This document shows, in pieces, positions 16,656 to 24,869 of a DNA stretch of 64,000 nucleotides (position 1 is its first letter; each line of letters starts with the position of its first letter). The stretch is from Faecalicatena faecalis (GTDB taxonomy: Bacteria; Bacillota; Clostridia; Lachnospirales; Lachnospiraceae). Below the pieces are notes generated by a model that worked only from the letters and a program-made list of their open reading frames with translations, did not search any database and was not told where the DNA came from. The DNA lies in the NCBI RefSeq assembly GCF_012524165.2, contig NZ_JABACJ020000018.1, positions 1 to 64,000 on the forward strand, written 5' to 3'. Position numbers and translations under genes: made by a program.

Positions 16656-16823
16656 TTAGCTGACTACAGCTGCGGTCGTTCCCAGTGCAGTGGTCAACTT
16701 GCCCACTGCCTCGGTGATGCCTAATTTAATACTGTTTCCAAGCGGCGTTGCTGCCACTACAATAATCATAATCACGATTGCTGCTACAACAATAATCCCA
16801 TACTCTTCCATAAATGTTTTCAT
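16656..16823 (-). CDS. Flp-like pilin candidate, 55 residues, first gene of the Tad operon
   Basis: The 55-residue product begins MKTFMEEYGIIVVAAIVI and continues with a small amphipathic tail rich in Thr and Ala that ends TTAAVVS. The ATG at 16823 has AGGAGG 7 nt before it. As first gene of the operon with the best ribosome binding site, it is the likely major pilin. It has no cleavable leader before the E-Y motif, so either it is not processed or processing removes only a residue or two. Confidence 0.75.
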   Translation of the reverse strand: MKTFMEEYGIIVVAAIVIMIIVVAATPLGNSIKLGITEAVGKLTTALGTTAAVVS

Positions 16824-17448
16824 ATACATCCTCCTATAAAATTGTAAACTCACCTTTTATCGTGTTCCTATTCTCCCGCAATGTTTATCTGCTTTCAGAT
16901 AACATGCAGGAATCCCTTGTTATTTGGAGAACATCTGGTGTCCTCGTTTATGAATTACCTATTTAACGGCACAATCAATACGCATCACCGCCTTTCCCCA
17001 AATAACATACTGCTCTACCAAAATAACAGCGCACCTTATAAGATGTCCTCCTGATTTCCTAACCGGAAACCTGGACAGACTTCTATCTGTAAAAATATGA
17101 ATATCTTCGGAGAAGCTCCGAAAAAGAATTGTTGCTAGATTATAAAACGCCTCGATAAAACTCCATCTCATCATAGATTTTGAATGACTGCTATTTGATC
17201 CCACCCGTTACTATCCCATCGAAACCGGTCGACCAAAAAAAGATATGCTCTAACTTTTTATCCCTATTCCCGCAATTATATGCATAGCTTGCTATGTATA
17301 TCCGTGGTACAAAAAAACACACTGCAGCTTTTTAATAGAAATAAATTACATCACAACTCATACAAGGAAAAAAATAAAGATTCCCAGATCCCTAATAGAT
17401 ATATAAAAGATAAATTCCCGATACAGACCCAACCTTGTCTGTGCTATT
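16824..17448 (-). other. Long untranslated leader of the Tad-like operon
   Basis: About 620 nt separate the predicted transcription start from the first pilin codon, with no supported gene on either strand. Visible structures on the minus strand include a stem ACAGAC/GTCTGT near 17425-17444, a near-perfect 12-bp hairpin at about 17277-17302, a self-complementary ACCGGTCGACC-like site near 17224-17233, and a stem CGGAG/CTCCG near 17117-17130. I could not match it to cyclic-di-GMP, preQ1, cobalamin or other well-known riboswitch cores by eye. Confidence 0.5.
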
Positions 17449-17477
17449 AGACTACTCTTATCCCGGACAAAAGTCAA
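17449..17477 (-). promoter_or_regulatory. Promoter of the Tad-like operon
   Basis: TTGACT (17472-17477) and TAGTCT (17449-17454) are 17 nt apart on the minus strand. No promoter as good was seen closer to the first gene. Confidence 0.65.
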
Positions 17478-17535
17478 GCACATTTTTCTATTTTGTTCTC
17501 CGCCTTTTGCCATCACATTCCATAAAATAATTCAG

Positions 17536-17563
17536 GGCCGGTATCTTCTGACGATACCAGCCC
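17536..17563 (-). terminator. Hairpin after the CPBP gene
   Basis: Stem GGC-GGTATC/GATACC-GCC lies about 35 nt after the stop codon at 17597. The downstream U-run is weak (TTATTTTAT after 7 nt), so termination may be partial. Confidence 0.45.
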
Positions 17564-17596
17564 ATCTCGTATAAATCACATTTTACTATTATCATG

Positions 17597-18529
17597 TTAT
17601 CTAAACATATCCATCATATTTTGATTCTCATGCGGCATATCTGGCAGTTCCGGCTTTTCATCAATTCTCTGTATCAGCACGAACATCACAGAACCTATGA
17701 ATGCACATGCCACAGTCATGATTCCCAACCTGGATGCCTTTCCAAGCAGCCAGTCAAATCCACCTGTATTCGTTAGAATCAGGGACGTCATATTTGCTAC
17801 AATATGAAGCAGAAGGGGGGCTTTGAAGGAGCCAAATTTTTCATAAACGTAAGCAAGCAAAAGCCCGAGTACAAAGGTATATAAAAACTGTACCATATTG
17901 CCGTGAGTCAAACTAAACAGAATGGTCGAATATAATGCAGCCGAAAAGAATTTACTTCGTTCCCTGTATCTTTGAAACAAGACTCCCCGGAACATTAATT
18001 CTTCCGTCAGTGGTATGATAATTCCCAGACACAAGTACTGCACCGGCAGGCTGGCAGAATAGAACACCTCTGATGTCTCCTCATATTCTACGCTTGCAAA
18101 CGCAATATTGCTCATTACAGCCAGGCAGTTCAAGCCAATACAGACCGCTGCGCCCAGGCCGATAATCTCCAGATATCTCCAGGGTTCTGCCTTTTTATTG
18201 ACAGGAATGGACATAGTACGCTCACGTTTCCTGTCAGCGTGAAATAGATAGGCTGTTAACGGTATCGTACAGAGTGCTGCTATCGCTAGAATCTCGACCT
18301 GATATTTCATGATCAGATTCAACATATTTTCATATTGCTGCATCATCAATTCTGTCGCCTGTTCCTGAGTAGTCACATCTGCCTCTGCCAGTTTCTTCAT
18401 GAAACCGCCCAGATGTGGAATCATGACAACAAATCCAGCAAATGTACTTGCCACAAATTCAATCAGCCAATACAAAAGAATCGGACCGCATACTCTCCAG
18501 AACTGCTTTGCTCCCGGGTTCTTATTCAT
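17597..18529 (-). CDS. CPBP-family intramembrane metalloprotease
   Basis: CPBP (Rce1/Abi-like) proteins are multi-pass proteases; in Gram-positive bacteria some are linked to bacteriocin immunity or protein maturation. The 310-residue protein has about eight hydrophobic segments and the four catalytic motifs: EELMFRG (the EExxxR motif, about residue 180), FSLTHG, and HIVAN. The start overlaps the end of the alaX gene by 8 nt, so it is translationally coupled to it. The substrate is unknown; co-transcription with argS and alaX is not informative about function. Confidence 0.9.
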   Translation of the reverse strand: MNKNPGAKQFWRVCGPILLYWLIEFVASTFAGFVVMIPHLGGFMKKLAEADVTTQEQATELMMQQYENMLNLIMKYQVEILAIAALCTIPLTAYLFHADRKRERTMSIPVNKKAEPWRYLEIIGLGAAVCIGLNCLAVMSNIAFASVEYEETSEVFYSASLPVQYLCLGIIIPLTEELMFRGVLFQRYRERSKFFSAALYSTILFSLTHGNMVQFLYTFVLGLLLAYVYEKFGSFKAPLLLHIVANMTSLILTNTGGFDWLLGKASRLGIMTVACAFIGSVMFVLIQRIDEKPELPDMPHENQNMMDMFR

Positions 18530-19694
18530 TCGTTGTTTCCCTCACTTTCTTCTGTATCCACTCCCTCACATCATATTTATTCCCTTTCAGAGAGCCCTGG
18601 ACCATCTCTGGTTTTCCGCCTCCCCGTCCTGAAAACATCTCATTTAATCCTTTCGCAATTGGCCGCACGTCCATAGACTTACTTCCAATCACATAGCGAT
18701 ATTCTTCCCTGCCTGTTTCCAGAAAAACAGCACATCCTTTTTTCCCTTCTGCCAGGACAAGATTCATCAATATTCGCGGGCCGTCCCCTTCCAATTCATT
18801 TTCAAACAGACAGGTAAACGCTTCCTCCTGCGGAATTTCTCTGGCCCTGTATTCCAGCAGCTTCCTCTGGCTTTCCGAAAGTTTTGCCTTCCATCTTACT
18901 TGTTCTTCCTTTAGATGTTCTACTGCTTTTGACACCTCATTTTCTTTTGCACACAACAGGGTCGATATATTTTTCACATGGCGTTCTTTCTCTCTATAGT
19001 CTCTCAAAGCCCGGAATCCGCAGAGCATGGTCACTCGAACTCCGCCCTTATACCGCTGTACATTTGTCAGCTTGACCATCCCGATTTCTCCAGTATACTC
19101 CACGTGTGGCGCACAGCAGGCACATACATCATATCCAGGAATGGTTACGATCCTGACCTGGCCTTCTATCTCTATCTTGCTGCGGTATTCCAGCATTTCC
19201 AGCTCTTCTTTTGAAGGATAAGAGACCTGAACCTTAAGATTTTTAAAGACAGCCTCATTGGCCGCCCACTCAATCTCCTTTAATTCTTCTTTTGTAATTT
19301 CTCCGTTAAAGTCCATTGTGCAGTCCTCGCTGCCCAGGTGGAACCCAACGTTATGATAACCAAATCTTTCGTGGACCAGTCCTGAAACAATGTGTTCCCC
19401 TGTATGCTGCTGCATCTTCATAAAACGCAGTTCCCAATCAATCTTACCAGTCACCTCGGTGCATGGCTCAATCGGTGCTTCCGTCAAATGATAAATCAGC
19501 CCATTTTTTTCATGGACATCCAGCACCCTCACATCTCCAAGCAGTCCGGTATCTGCATACTGTCCGCCGCCCTCTGGAAAAAAGGCAGTCCTGTCAAGGA
19601 CCACCTCATATGCTTCCCCTTTTGGCTGACACATCTGGACATTGGCTGTAAATTCCCTTTGATGACTGTCCTGATAAAATAACTTCTCTGTCAT
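18522..19694 (-). CDS. alaX: Alanyl-tRNA editing protein AlaX-L type with DHHA1 domain
   Basis: AlaX proteins hydrolyse Ser- or Gly-tRNA(Ala) in trans and so protect translation. The 390-residue protein has the AlaRS second additional domain (EGGGQYADTG at about 41-50), the zinc motif HTGEH (97-101) and CACCAPH (191-197, giving Cys193 and His197), then a coiled linker and a DHHA1 domain ending near GRGGGKPEMVQGS. The presence of the C-terminal DHHA1 domain makes it the long AlaX form. It follows argS by 9 nt and is part of the same operon. Confidence 0.92.
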   Translation of the reverse strand: MTEKLFYQDSHQREFTANVQMCQPKGEAYEVVLDRTAFFPEGGGQYADTGLLGDVRVLDVHEKNGLIYHLTEAPIEPCTEVTGKIDWELRFMKMQQHTGEHIVSGLVHERFGYHNVGFHLGSEDCTMDFNGEITKEELKEIEWAANEAVFKNLKVQVSYPSKEELEMLEYRSKIEIEGQVRIVTIPGYDVCACCAPHVEYTGEIGMVKLTNVQRYKGGVRVTMLCGFRALRDYREKERHVKNISTLLCAKENEVSKAVEHLKEEQVRWKAKLSESQRKLLEYRAREIPQEEAFTCLFENELEGDGPRILMNLVLAEGKKGCAVFLETGREEYRYVIGSKSMDVRPIAKGLNEMFSGRGGGKPEMVQGSLKGNKYDVREWIQKKVRETTNE

Positions 19695-19703
19695 ATTCCC
19701 TTT

Positions 19704-21470
19704 TTACATCCTTTCAGGTGCCTCAAAACCAAGCAGATCGATACATGTCTCCAGAATTTCCTTTACAAGCTTCAAAAGCGCAATGTATCCTGCCTTACGC
19801 ACTTCCTCTTCCTCTGTCAAAATCTTGGTCTCATGGTAGAACTTATTGAATGCATTCGCCAGGTCATAAATATAAGCGCACAATTTATGCGGAGCTGTCT
19901 CCTCATATACCGCATCGATTACATCATTGAACTTGGCTGCCTCTAACATCAGCGCCTTCTCACAGTCATTTTCCGCACTCTTGACAGAAAGTCCAACAAG
20001 TTTTCCACCATTTTCCTGATATTTGTTCAAAATCGACTTGATACGTACAATCGTATACAGGATATAAGGTCCAGTATTTCCCTCAAATGAAGTAAACCGA
20101 TCCACATCGAACACATAATCTTTAGATGCCTGATTGGATAAATCACCGTATTTGATTGCTGCCAGACCGACGATCTTAGCCGTATTTAGCGCTTCCTCCT
20201 CGGTCACAGTACGGTTATCCATGATCTTCTTATACATCTCCTCATCAATCTCACGGATTAGGTTCTCCAGACGCATCACACCGCCTTCTCTTGTCTTGAA
20301 AGGCTTACCATCCTTACCATTCATGGTACCGAATCCCAGGAACTCTAACTTCACATCTGGACGCACAATACCAGTCTTCTTTGCACAGCGGAAGACCTGT
20401 ACAAAGTGCAGCTCCTGACGCTTATCAACTACATAGATGATCTCATCAGGCTTATATAATTCCTCACGCTCTACAAGTGTAGCTAAATCTGTTGTATCAT
20501 ATAGGGCCGCCCCATCCGATTTCAAAATCATACACGGAGGAACTTCCTTTTTATCATCCTCTTCCTGGACATCTACCACAAGGGCTCCTTCATCATAATG
20601 AGCATATCCTTCGTTTTTCAGTCTCTCCACCATGTCAGGGATATACTTCTGAGCATCCGCCTCCCCTTTCCACAGATCAAAATCAACATTCAGATTGTGA
20701 TAGTTCTTCTTTAGATCTGTCACAGAAACATTCATAATATGATTCCAAATCGCGCGGTAGCCACGGTGTCCATTCTGAAGCATAAAGGTCGCCTTAAGCG
20801 CTTCCTCACGATACTCTTTATGCTCCTTGGCATAGGCACTGGCTGTCGGATAGATTTCCTCCAGCTCACTAATGGTAAATGGTGCCTCTTCTGGATAATC
20901 GCCCTCAAATGCCTCATCAAAATAAGGAAGCTCTGGCTTTCTCTTTTTTAACTCTGTGATGATCAGTCCCATCTGATATCCCCAGTCTCCCAGATGGATA
21001 TCTCCAGTCACATGATTTCCTTTAAATCTAAAAATACGTTTGAGACTCTCTCCAATGATTGCAGAACGCAGATGTCCCACATGAAGCGGCTTTGCCACAT
21101 TCGGACCGCCGTAATCAATCATGACCATCTTCGGTTCTGCCTCCTTTTCTACTCCCAGATCCGGGTCCGCTGCCATTTCATTCAAATATGAAGCAGCAAA
21201 AGATGGCTCTACCTTTAAGTTAATGAATCCCGGATTCACAGCCTCCGCCATCTCAAAGCACGCACAGTCCTTCAAGCCTGCCACGACATCATTTGCGATC
21301 ATGATCGGCGCCTTCTTATATGTCTTGGCCGCCGCCATCGCGCCGTTGCACTGATATTCACACAAATCCGGTCTGTTAGAAAGTGTTACCTTTGCAAATG
21401 CTTCGTCGTAACCTGCTGCCTGAAAGGCATTTTTCATTTCTATAGTAATGAGTTCCAACAATGTATTCAC
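19704..21470 (-). CDS. argS: Arginyl-tRNA synthetase
   Basis: A class I synthetase that charges tRNA(Arg). The 588-residue protein has an N-terminal additional domain (about 1-110), HVGH at 130-133 as the HIGH motif, a degenerate KMSKS region (KPFKTREGG), and the C-terminal DALR anticodon-binding domain ending GFEAPERM. The GTG at 21470 was chosen because family members start with the LLELI helix immediately; an in-frame ATG 23 codons upstream gives a Lys/Arg-rich stretch foreign to the family and would overlap the promoter. The ribosome binding site GGAG is rather distant (about 13 nt). Promoter at 21511-21539. Confidence 0.95.
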   Translation of the reverse strand: MNTLLELITIEMKNAFQAAGYDEAFAKVTLSNRPDLCEYQCNGAMAAAKTYKKAPIMIANDVVAGLKDCACFEMAEAVNPGFINLKVEPSFAASYLNEMAADPDLGVEKEAEPKMVMIDYGGPNVAKPLHVGHLRSAIIGESLKRIFRFKGNHVTGDIHLGDWGYQMGLIITELKKRKPELPYFDEAFEGDYPEEAPFTISELEEIYPTASAYAKEHKEYREEALKATFMLQNGHRGYRAIWNHIMNVSVTDLKKNYHNLNVDFDLWKGEADAQKYIPDMVERLKNEGYAHYDEGALVVDVQEEDDKKEVPPCMILKSDGAALYDTTDLATLVEREELYKPDEIIYVVDKRQELHFVQVFRCAKKTGIVRPDVKLEFLGFGTMNGKDGKPFKTREGGVMRLENLIREIDEEMYKKIMDNRTVTEEEALNTAKIVGLAAIKYGDLSNQASKDYVFDVDRFTSFEGNTGPYILYTIVRIKSILNKYQENGGKLVGLSVKSAENDCEKALMLEAAKFNDVIDAVYEETAPHKLCAYIYDLANAFNKFYHETKILTEEEEVRKAGYIALLKLVKEILETCIDLLGFEAPERM

Positions 21471-21510
21471 TTTTATCTCACGCTCCGTTCTTTTTTTCTT
21501 CCATTTCGAT

Positions 21511-21539
21511 ATTCTATCATGTATAATCAGGAAGTACAA
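21511..21539 (-). promoter_or_regulatory. Promoter of argS-alaX-CPBP
   Basis: TTGTAC (21534-21539) and TAGAAT (21511-21516) are 17 nt apart on the minus strand. Confidence 0.65.
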
Positions 21540-21559
21540 GTATTAATCATAGAAGTTTT

Positions 21560-21579
21560 CCCGTATTTACGGGCTTTTT
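21560..21579 (+). terminator. Small hairpin with T-run in the argS-nfo spacer
   Basis: CCCGTA/TACGGG (21560-21565 and 21568-21573) is followed by CTTTTTAG on the plus strand, 28 nt before the nfo start. Its position between divergent genes suggests an attenuator in the nfo leader rather than an end-of-gene terminator. Confidence 0.45.
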
Positions 21580-21606
21580 AGAAGATAATGAAAGGCAGGA
21601 TCTACC

Positions 21607-22521
21607 ATGAAAATAGGGTCACATGTTGGAATGAGCGGCAAAGAAATGCTGCTTGGTTCCGCAAAGGAAGCTGTCTCTTATGGGGCAGATACATTTATGT
21701 TTTACACAGGGGCACCACAGAACACACGACGCAAGGATATCAGTGAATTAAATATCGCTCCCGCATGGGACTATATGAAAGAGCACGGCATCGATGAGAT
21801 CATCGTACATGCCCCTTATATTATTAACCTTGGAAATGCCGTCAAGCCGGAAACCTTTGAATTGGCTGTCGAATTTCTCGATAAGGAGATCACACGGACG
21901 ATTGCATGCAGAAGCCATGTACTGATTCTCCATCCTGGCGCCCACGTGGGAGAGGGAACCGATATCGGCACAGCACAGATCATCAAAGGATTGAATGAGG
22001 TACTCACCAAAGATACAGACTGTGTGATTGCGCTCGAAACCATGGCAGGAAAAGGCTCAGAGGTAGGACGTACCTTTGAGGAGCTTGCGCGCATCTATGA
22101 TGGCGTCACTTATAACGAGAAGCTCCGTGTATGCTTTGACACGTGCCACACCAGTGACAGCGGATATGATATTATCCACCAATTTGACGATGTCATCGCT
22201 CAATTCGACCGAATTCTCGGTAAAGACCAGATTGCTGTATTTCATATCAATGACAGCAAAAATGTACCCGGTGCTTCCAAAGACCGTCATGCCAATATCG
22301 GTTTTGGAGAAATTGGCTTTGATGCACTGAATGCCATTGTCCATCATAAAGATTTTGAAAATGTACCGAAAATATTGGAGACGCCATATGTGCCATCCCC
22401 AACAAAGGAGAAAAAATCATATGCTCCTTATAAATATGAAATAGAAATGCTGCGCAAAGGAGTATTTGACTCAAATCTGCTTACCAGGATTATTGAGGAT
22501 AATGAAAAGAGCATGGACTGA
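21607..22521 (+). CDS. nfo: Endonuclease IV, AP endonuclease
   Basis: Endonuclease IV cuts DNA 5' of abasic sites in base excision repair. The 304-residue TIM-barrel protein starts MKIGSHVGMSG and carries the AP-endonuclease-2 metal ligands in order: His in IIVHAPY, His in ILHPGAH, Glu in IALETMAGKG, Asp and His in VCFDTCHTSDSGYD, His in FHINDSK, Asp-His in DRHANIGFGEIG, and Glu in ILETPY. All three zinc sites therefore look complete. It is divergent from argS and is followed after about 80 nt by the separately promoted gntR operon. Confidence 0.96.
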   Translation: MKIGSHVGMSGKEMLLGSAKEAVSYGADTFMFYTGAPQNTRRKDISELNIAPAWDYMKEHGIDEIIVHAPYIINLGNAVKPETFELAVEFLDKEITRTIACRSHVLILHPGAHVGEGTDIGTAQIIKGLNEVLTKDTDCVIALETMAGKGSEVGRTFEELARIYDGVTYNEKLRVCFDTCHTSDSGYDIIHQFDDVIAQFDRILGKDQIAVFHINDSKNVPGASKDRHANIGFGEIGFDALNAIVHHKDFENVPKILETPYVPSPTKEKKSYAPYKYEIEMLRKGVFDSNLLTRIIEDNEKSMD

Positions 22522-22524
22522 TAC

Positions 22525-22553
22525 TTGACATCTGTCCGCCCTCATTGTATGAT
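22525..22553 (+). promoter_or_regulatory. Promoter of the GntR-ABC operon
   Basis: TTGACA (22525-22530) and TATGAT (22548-22553) with a 17-nt spacer form a near-consensus promoter that begins 4 nt after the nfo stop codon. Confidence 0.85.
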
Positions 22554-22576
22554 TGTATTACATAGTTAGTACAATC
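22551..22576 (+). promoter_or_regulatory. Candidate operator of the YtrA-type regulator
   Basis: GATTGTA (22551-22557) and TACAATC (22570-22576) form a 7-bp inverted repeat with a 12-nt centre that includes the related AGTTAGTAC. It overlaps the -10 hexamer and the start point, the right place for autorepression. Confidence 0.6.
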
Positions 22577-22602
22577 GAAGAATAGAAAAAGAGGTGACTT
22601 AG

Positions 22603-22971
22603 ATGCCGTGGGATTTAGATAATGACCGTCCCATTTACCTGCAACTCATGGAACGTATCCAGCAGGATATTATTGCAGGTGTATATAAACCGGGAGACAA
22701 ACTCCCATCCGTGCGGGATCTGGCATTAGATGCCGCCGTAAATCCCAATACTATGCAAAAGGCTCTTTCTGAACTGGAGCGAAGCGGCCTGGTATATTCT
22801 CAGCGCACAAGCGGCCGTTTTATCACGGAGGATGAGAAAATGCTCAAAAATATGAAACTGGAATTAGCATCCGAACATATCCACCAGTTCCTTGAGAAAA
22901 TGGAACTGCTTGGATTCGAAGAAGAAGAGACTTTAGAATTGATTCAGAAAGCATTAAAGGGGGATAACTAG
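22603..22971 (+). CDS. GntR-family transcriptional regulator, YtrA subfamily
   Basis: The 122-residue protein has an N-terminal winged helix (about 8-78, with PGDKLPSVRDLA and VNPNTMQKAL) and only a short helical tail of about 40 residues for dimerisation, the layout of the YtrA subfamily. Such regulators repress the ABC transporter operon they head, often in response to cell-wall stress. Here the next two genes encode an ATPase and a membrane subunit. GAGG is 8 nt before the ATG. The last codon is followed immediately by the ATPase start. Confidence 0.93.
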   Translation: MPWDLDNDRPIYLQLMERIQQDIIAGVYKPGDKLPSVRDLALDAAVNPNTMQKALSELERSGLVYSQRTSGRFITEDEKMLKNMKLELASEHIHQFLEKMELLGFEEEETLELIQKALKGDN

Positions 22972-23670
22972 ATGAAATCACTTCTGGAATGTCAGGGATT
23001 GACGAAAAAATACAATAACTTTTATGCCCTTTCTAATTTAGACCTAACATTAGAAAAAGGGCAGATTGTCGGTCTGCTCGGCCCCAACGGCAGCGGCAAG
23101 ACAACCCTGATCAAATTGATCAATGGACTTTTAGTCCCTACCGACGGACGTGTAATGGTCGAAAGTATGGCACCTGGAGTTGAGACCAAGAAGATTATCT
23201 CCTATCTCCCGGAACGCAGCAGTGTGAGTGAGCATATGCGCGTGAAGGATATCATTGCCTACTTCGCCGATTTTTATGATAATTTCAACGTGGAACGGGC
23301 GAATGCCATGTTCAAAGATCTGGAGATCGATACTCATGCCCGTATGCGTACTCTTTCCAAGGGAACAAAGGAAAAGGTCCAGTTGATTCTGGTCATGAGC
23401 CGGGATGCCGAGCTCTATATCTTAGATGAGCCGATCGGTGGTGTTGACCCGGCCGCACGGGATTATATTTTGCATACCATCCTGACCAATTATAACGAGA
23501 ATGCTACTATCCTGATCTCTACACATTTAATCACAGATATTGAAAATGTGCTGGATAGAGTCCTATTTCTCCAGAACGGCCATCTCACTTTGAATGAGAC
23601 AGTTGATGATATCCGTACAAAATGGGGGAAATCCGTCGATGCATTATTCAGGGAGGTATTCAAATGTTAG
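22972..23670 (+). CDS. ABC transporter ATP-binding protein
   Basis: The 232-residue ATPase has Walker A GPNGSGKTT (about 37-45), a signature LSKGTKEKVQ, Walker B LYILDEPIGG, a D-loop and the switch His in STHL. It resembles YtrB/EcsA-type export ATPases. It starts one base after the regulator stop codon, and its end overlaps the membrane subunit gene by 7 nt. The substrate is unknown; antimicrobial peptide or lipid-linked substrates are usual for this operon type. Confidence 0.93.
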   Translation: MKSLLECQGLTKKYNNFYALSNLDLTLEKGQIVGLLGPNGSGKTTLIKLINGLLVPTDGRVMVESMAPGVETKKIISYLPERSSVSEHMRVKDIIAYFADFYDNFNVERANAMFKDLEIDTHARMRTLSKGTKEKVQLILVMSRDAELYILDEPIGGVDPAARDYILHTILTNYNENATILISTHLITDIENVLDRVLFLQNGHLTLNETVDDIRTKWGKSVDALFREVFKC

Positions 23671-24470
23671 GAAAATTAATTAAATATGACTTAAAATATG
23701 GAGTACGCATATTTATCGTCCTACATTTTGTGTTATTATGTGCCTGCACGCTCGGACGGTTCTTTGTTATGGAGAGGATCGATTTTAGTGCACCGGTCAA
23801 TACAATCATTTCCGCTTTGATTGTATTCATGTCCGTTCTTATCCTCTTATTTACTGCCGTTTGTTTCGGTATCACAGCACTGATTGCTGTCCGGTTCTAC
23901 AAAAATCTTTTTACTGATGAGGGGTATCTCACCTGGACGATTCCAGCCACACCCACTCAGCATCTGACTGCAAAGATCATATCCGGTGTGATTTGGGAAT
24001 GCGGTAATCTGCTGCTCTGCTATCTGGGTCTGTGGATTCTGTTCAGCGGCAGCAATGTGACCACCGCTTATGCAGTCATTGCTGAGAAGGTAGCGCAGTC
24101 CCTGGGCGGTTTGGCGATTAGTCAATTTGGCCTGACCTGTCTATTTTATGGGCTCCTGGGCACAATCGGCAGTGTCATTATCATCTATCTGTGCATCTGC
24201 ATCGGTCAGCTTTTCCCAGGGCACCGGGTAATGTGTTCCATTGTAGTGTACTTTATTTTGACCGCTGTCACACAGCTCCTTACATTTGCATTTATGTTTG
24301 CATTTAATATTGCTCCTGGAACTACAAACTATGCTCTCATGACAGAAGGAGATGCAACACAATATTTGCTTACCGCTTTCCGTATTTCAGCTATAATGGC
24401 TGTATTACAGGCAATTGCAGGTTATATAGGTGTTCATTACATCATGCACAAAAAAGTAAATTTAAGCTAA
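23664..24470 (+). CDS. ABC transporter membrane subunit
   Basis: The 268-residue protein starts MLGKLIKYDLKYGVRIF and has about six hydrophobic segments, typical of ABC-2-like permeases paired with YtrA regulators. GGAGG is 7-8 nt before the ATG at 23664, inside the end of the ATPase gene. It is the last gene of the operon, closed by a bidirectional terminator. Confidence 0.88.
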   Translation: MLGKLIKYDLKYGVRIFIVLHFVLLCACTLGRFFVMERIDFSAPVNTIISALIVFMSVLILLFTAVCFGITALIAVRFYKNLFTDEGYLTWTIPATPTQHLTAKIISGVIWECGNLLLCYLGLWILFSGSNVTTAYAVIAEKVAQSLGGLAISQFGLTCLFYGLLGTIGSVIIIYLCICIGQLFPGHRVMCSIVVYFILTAVTQLLTFAFMFAFNIAPGTTNYALMTEGDATQYLLTAFRISAIMAVLQAIAGYIGVHYIMHKKVNLS

Positions 24471-24472
24471 GC

Positions 24473-24529
24473 AAAAAGGCTCACAGATTCAATCCATTTG
24501 CAGATTGATCTATGGGCCTTTCTTTTTTC
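24473..24529. terminator. Bidirectional terminator between ABC operon and azlD
   Basis: AAAGGC paired with GCCTTT, and further imperfect pairing of CACAGAT with ATCTATG, with A- and T-runs on the flanks. It serves both convergent operons. Confidence 0.8.
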
Positions 24530-24536
24530 ATCGAAC

Positions 24537-24869
24537 CTAAAATACTGCTTGAACCAGGAACATGTATAAAACAGTACCAGCTCCAATACTAAGTAAATTA
24601 TTCCTCTTCCAAACATGGAGAATCACAACCGCCAGCACAGCGATTAATTCAGGAATTCCATGAGGAGCCGCCGCTACTGGCGTATCCTTGAGACAATATA
24701 CAACCAGCATTCCAATCACTGCTGGTGTCAGCACCTTACCCAAATATTCGATCGTCTTAGGGATAGGCTTCCCTTTGGGGAATATCAAGAAAGGGACTGC
24801 TCTTGTAGCAAATGTTGTCACCGCCACAGCAAGTATGATCAGCAGGGATGTTGTTGCACTTACTGGCAT
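24537..24869 (-). CDS. azlD: Branched-chain amino acid exporter small subunit AzlD
   Basis: AzlD pairs with AzlC to export branched-chain amino acids (and azaleucine in Bacillus). The 110-residue protein has four hydrophobic helices with family motifs TRAVPFLIF and LTPAVIGML. The ATG at 24869 has GGAGG upstream and lies within the last codons of azlC (10 nt overlap); a longer reading into azlC would add a cysteine-rich stretch with no family character. Confidence 0.93.
   Translation of the reverse strand: MPVSATTSLLIILAVAVTTFATRAVPFLIFPKGKPIPKTIEYLGKVLTPAVIGMLVVYCLKDTPVAAAPHGIPELIAVLAVVILHVWKRNNLLSIGAGTVLYMFLVQAVF

Noticed and set aside
16959..17204. An 81-codon minus-strand frame in the Tad leader
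   Set aside because: Starts at GTG without a ribosome binding site, has no recognisable domain and lies in a leader with hairpins.
16824..17448. Cyclic-di-GMP (GEMM) riboswitch in the Tad leader
   Set aside because: I looked for the conserved GCAAACC and ACGCAAAG segments on the minus strand and did not find them; other riboswitch classes were not excluded.
21471..21606. T-box leader upstream of argS
   Set aside because: The promoter leaves only about 35 nt of leader, too short for a T-box, and no T-box sequence is present.
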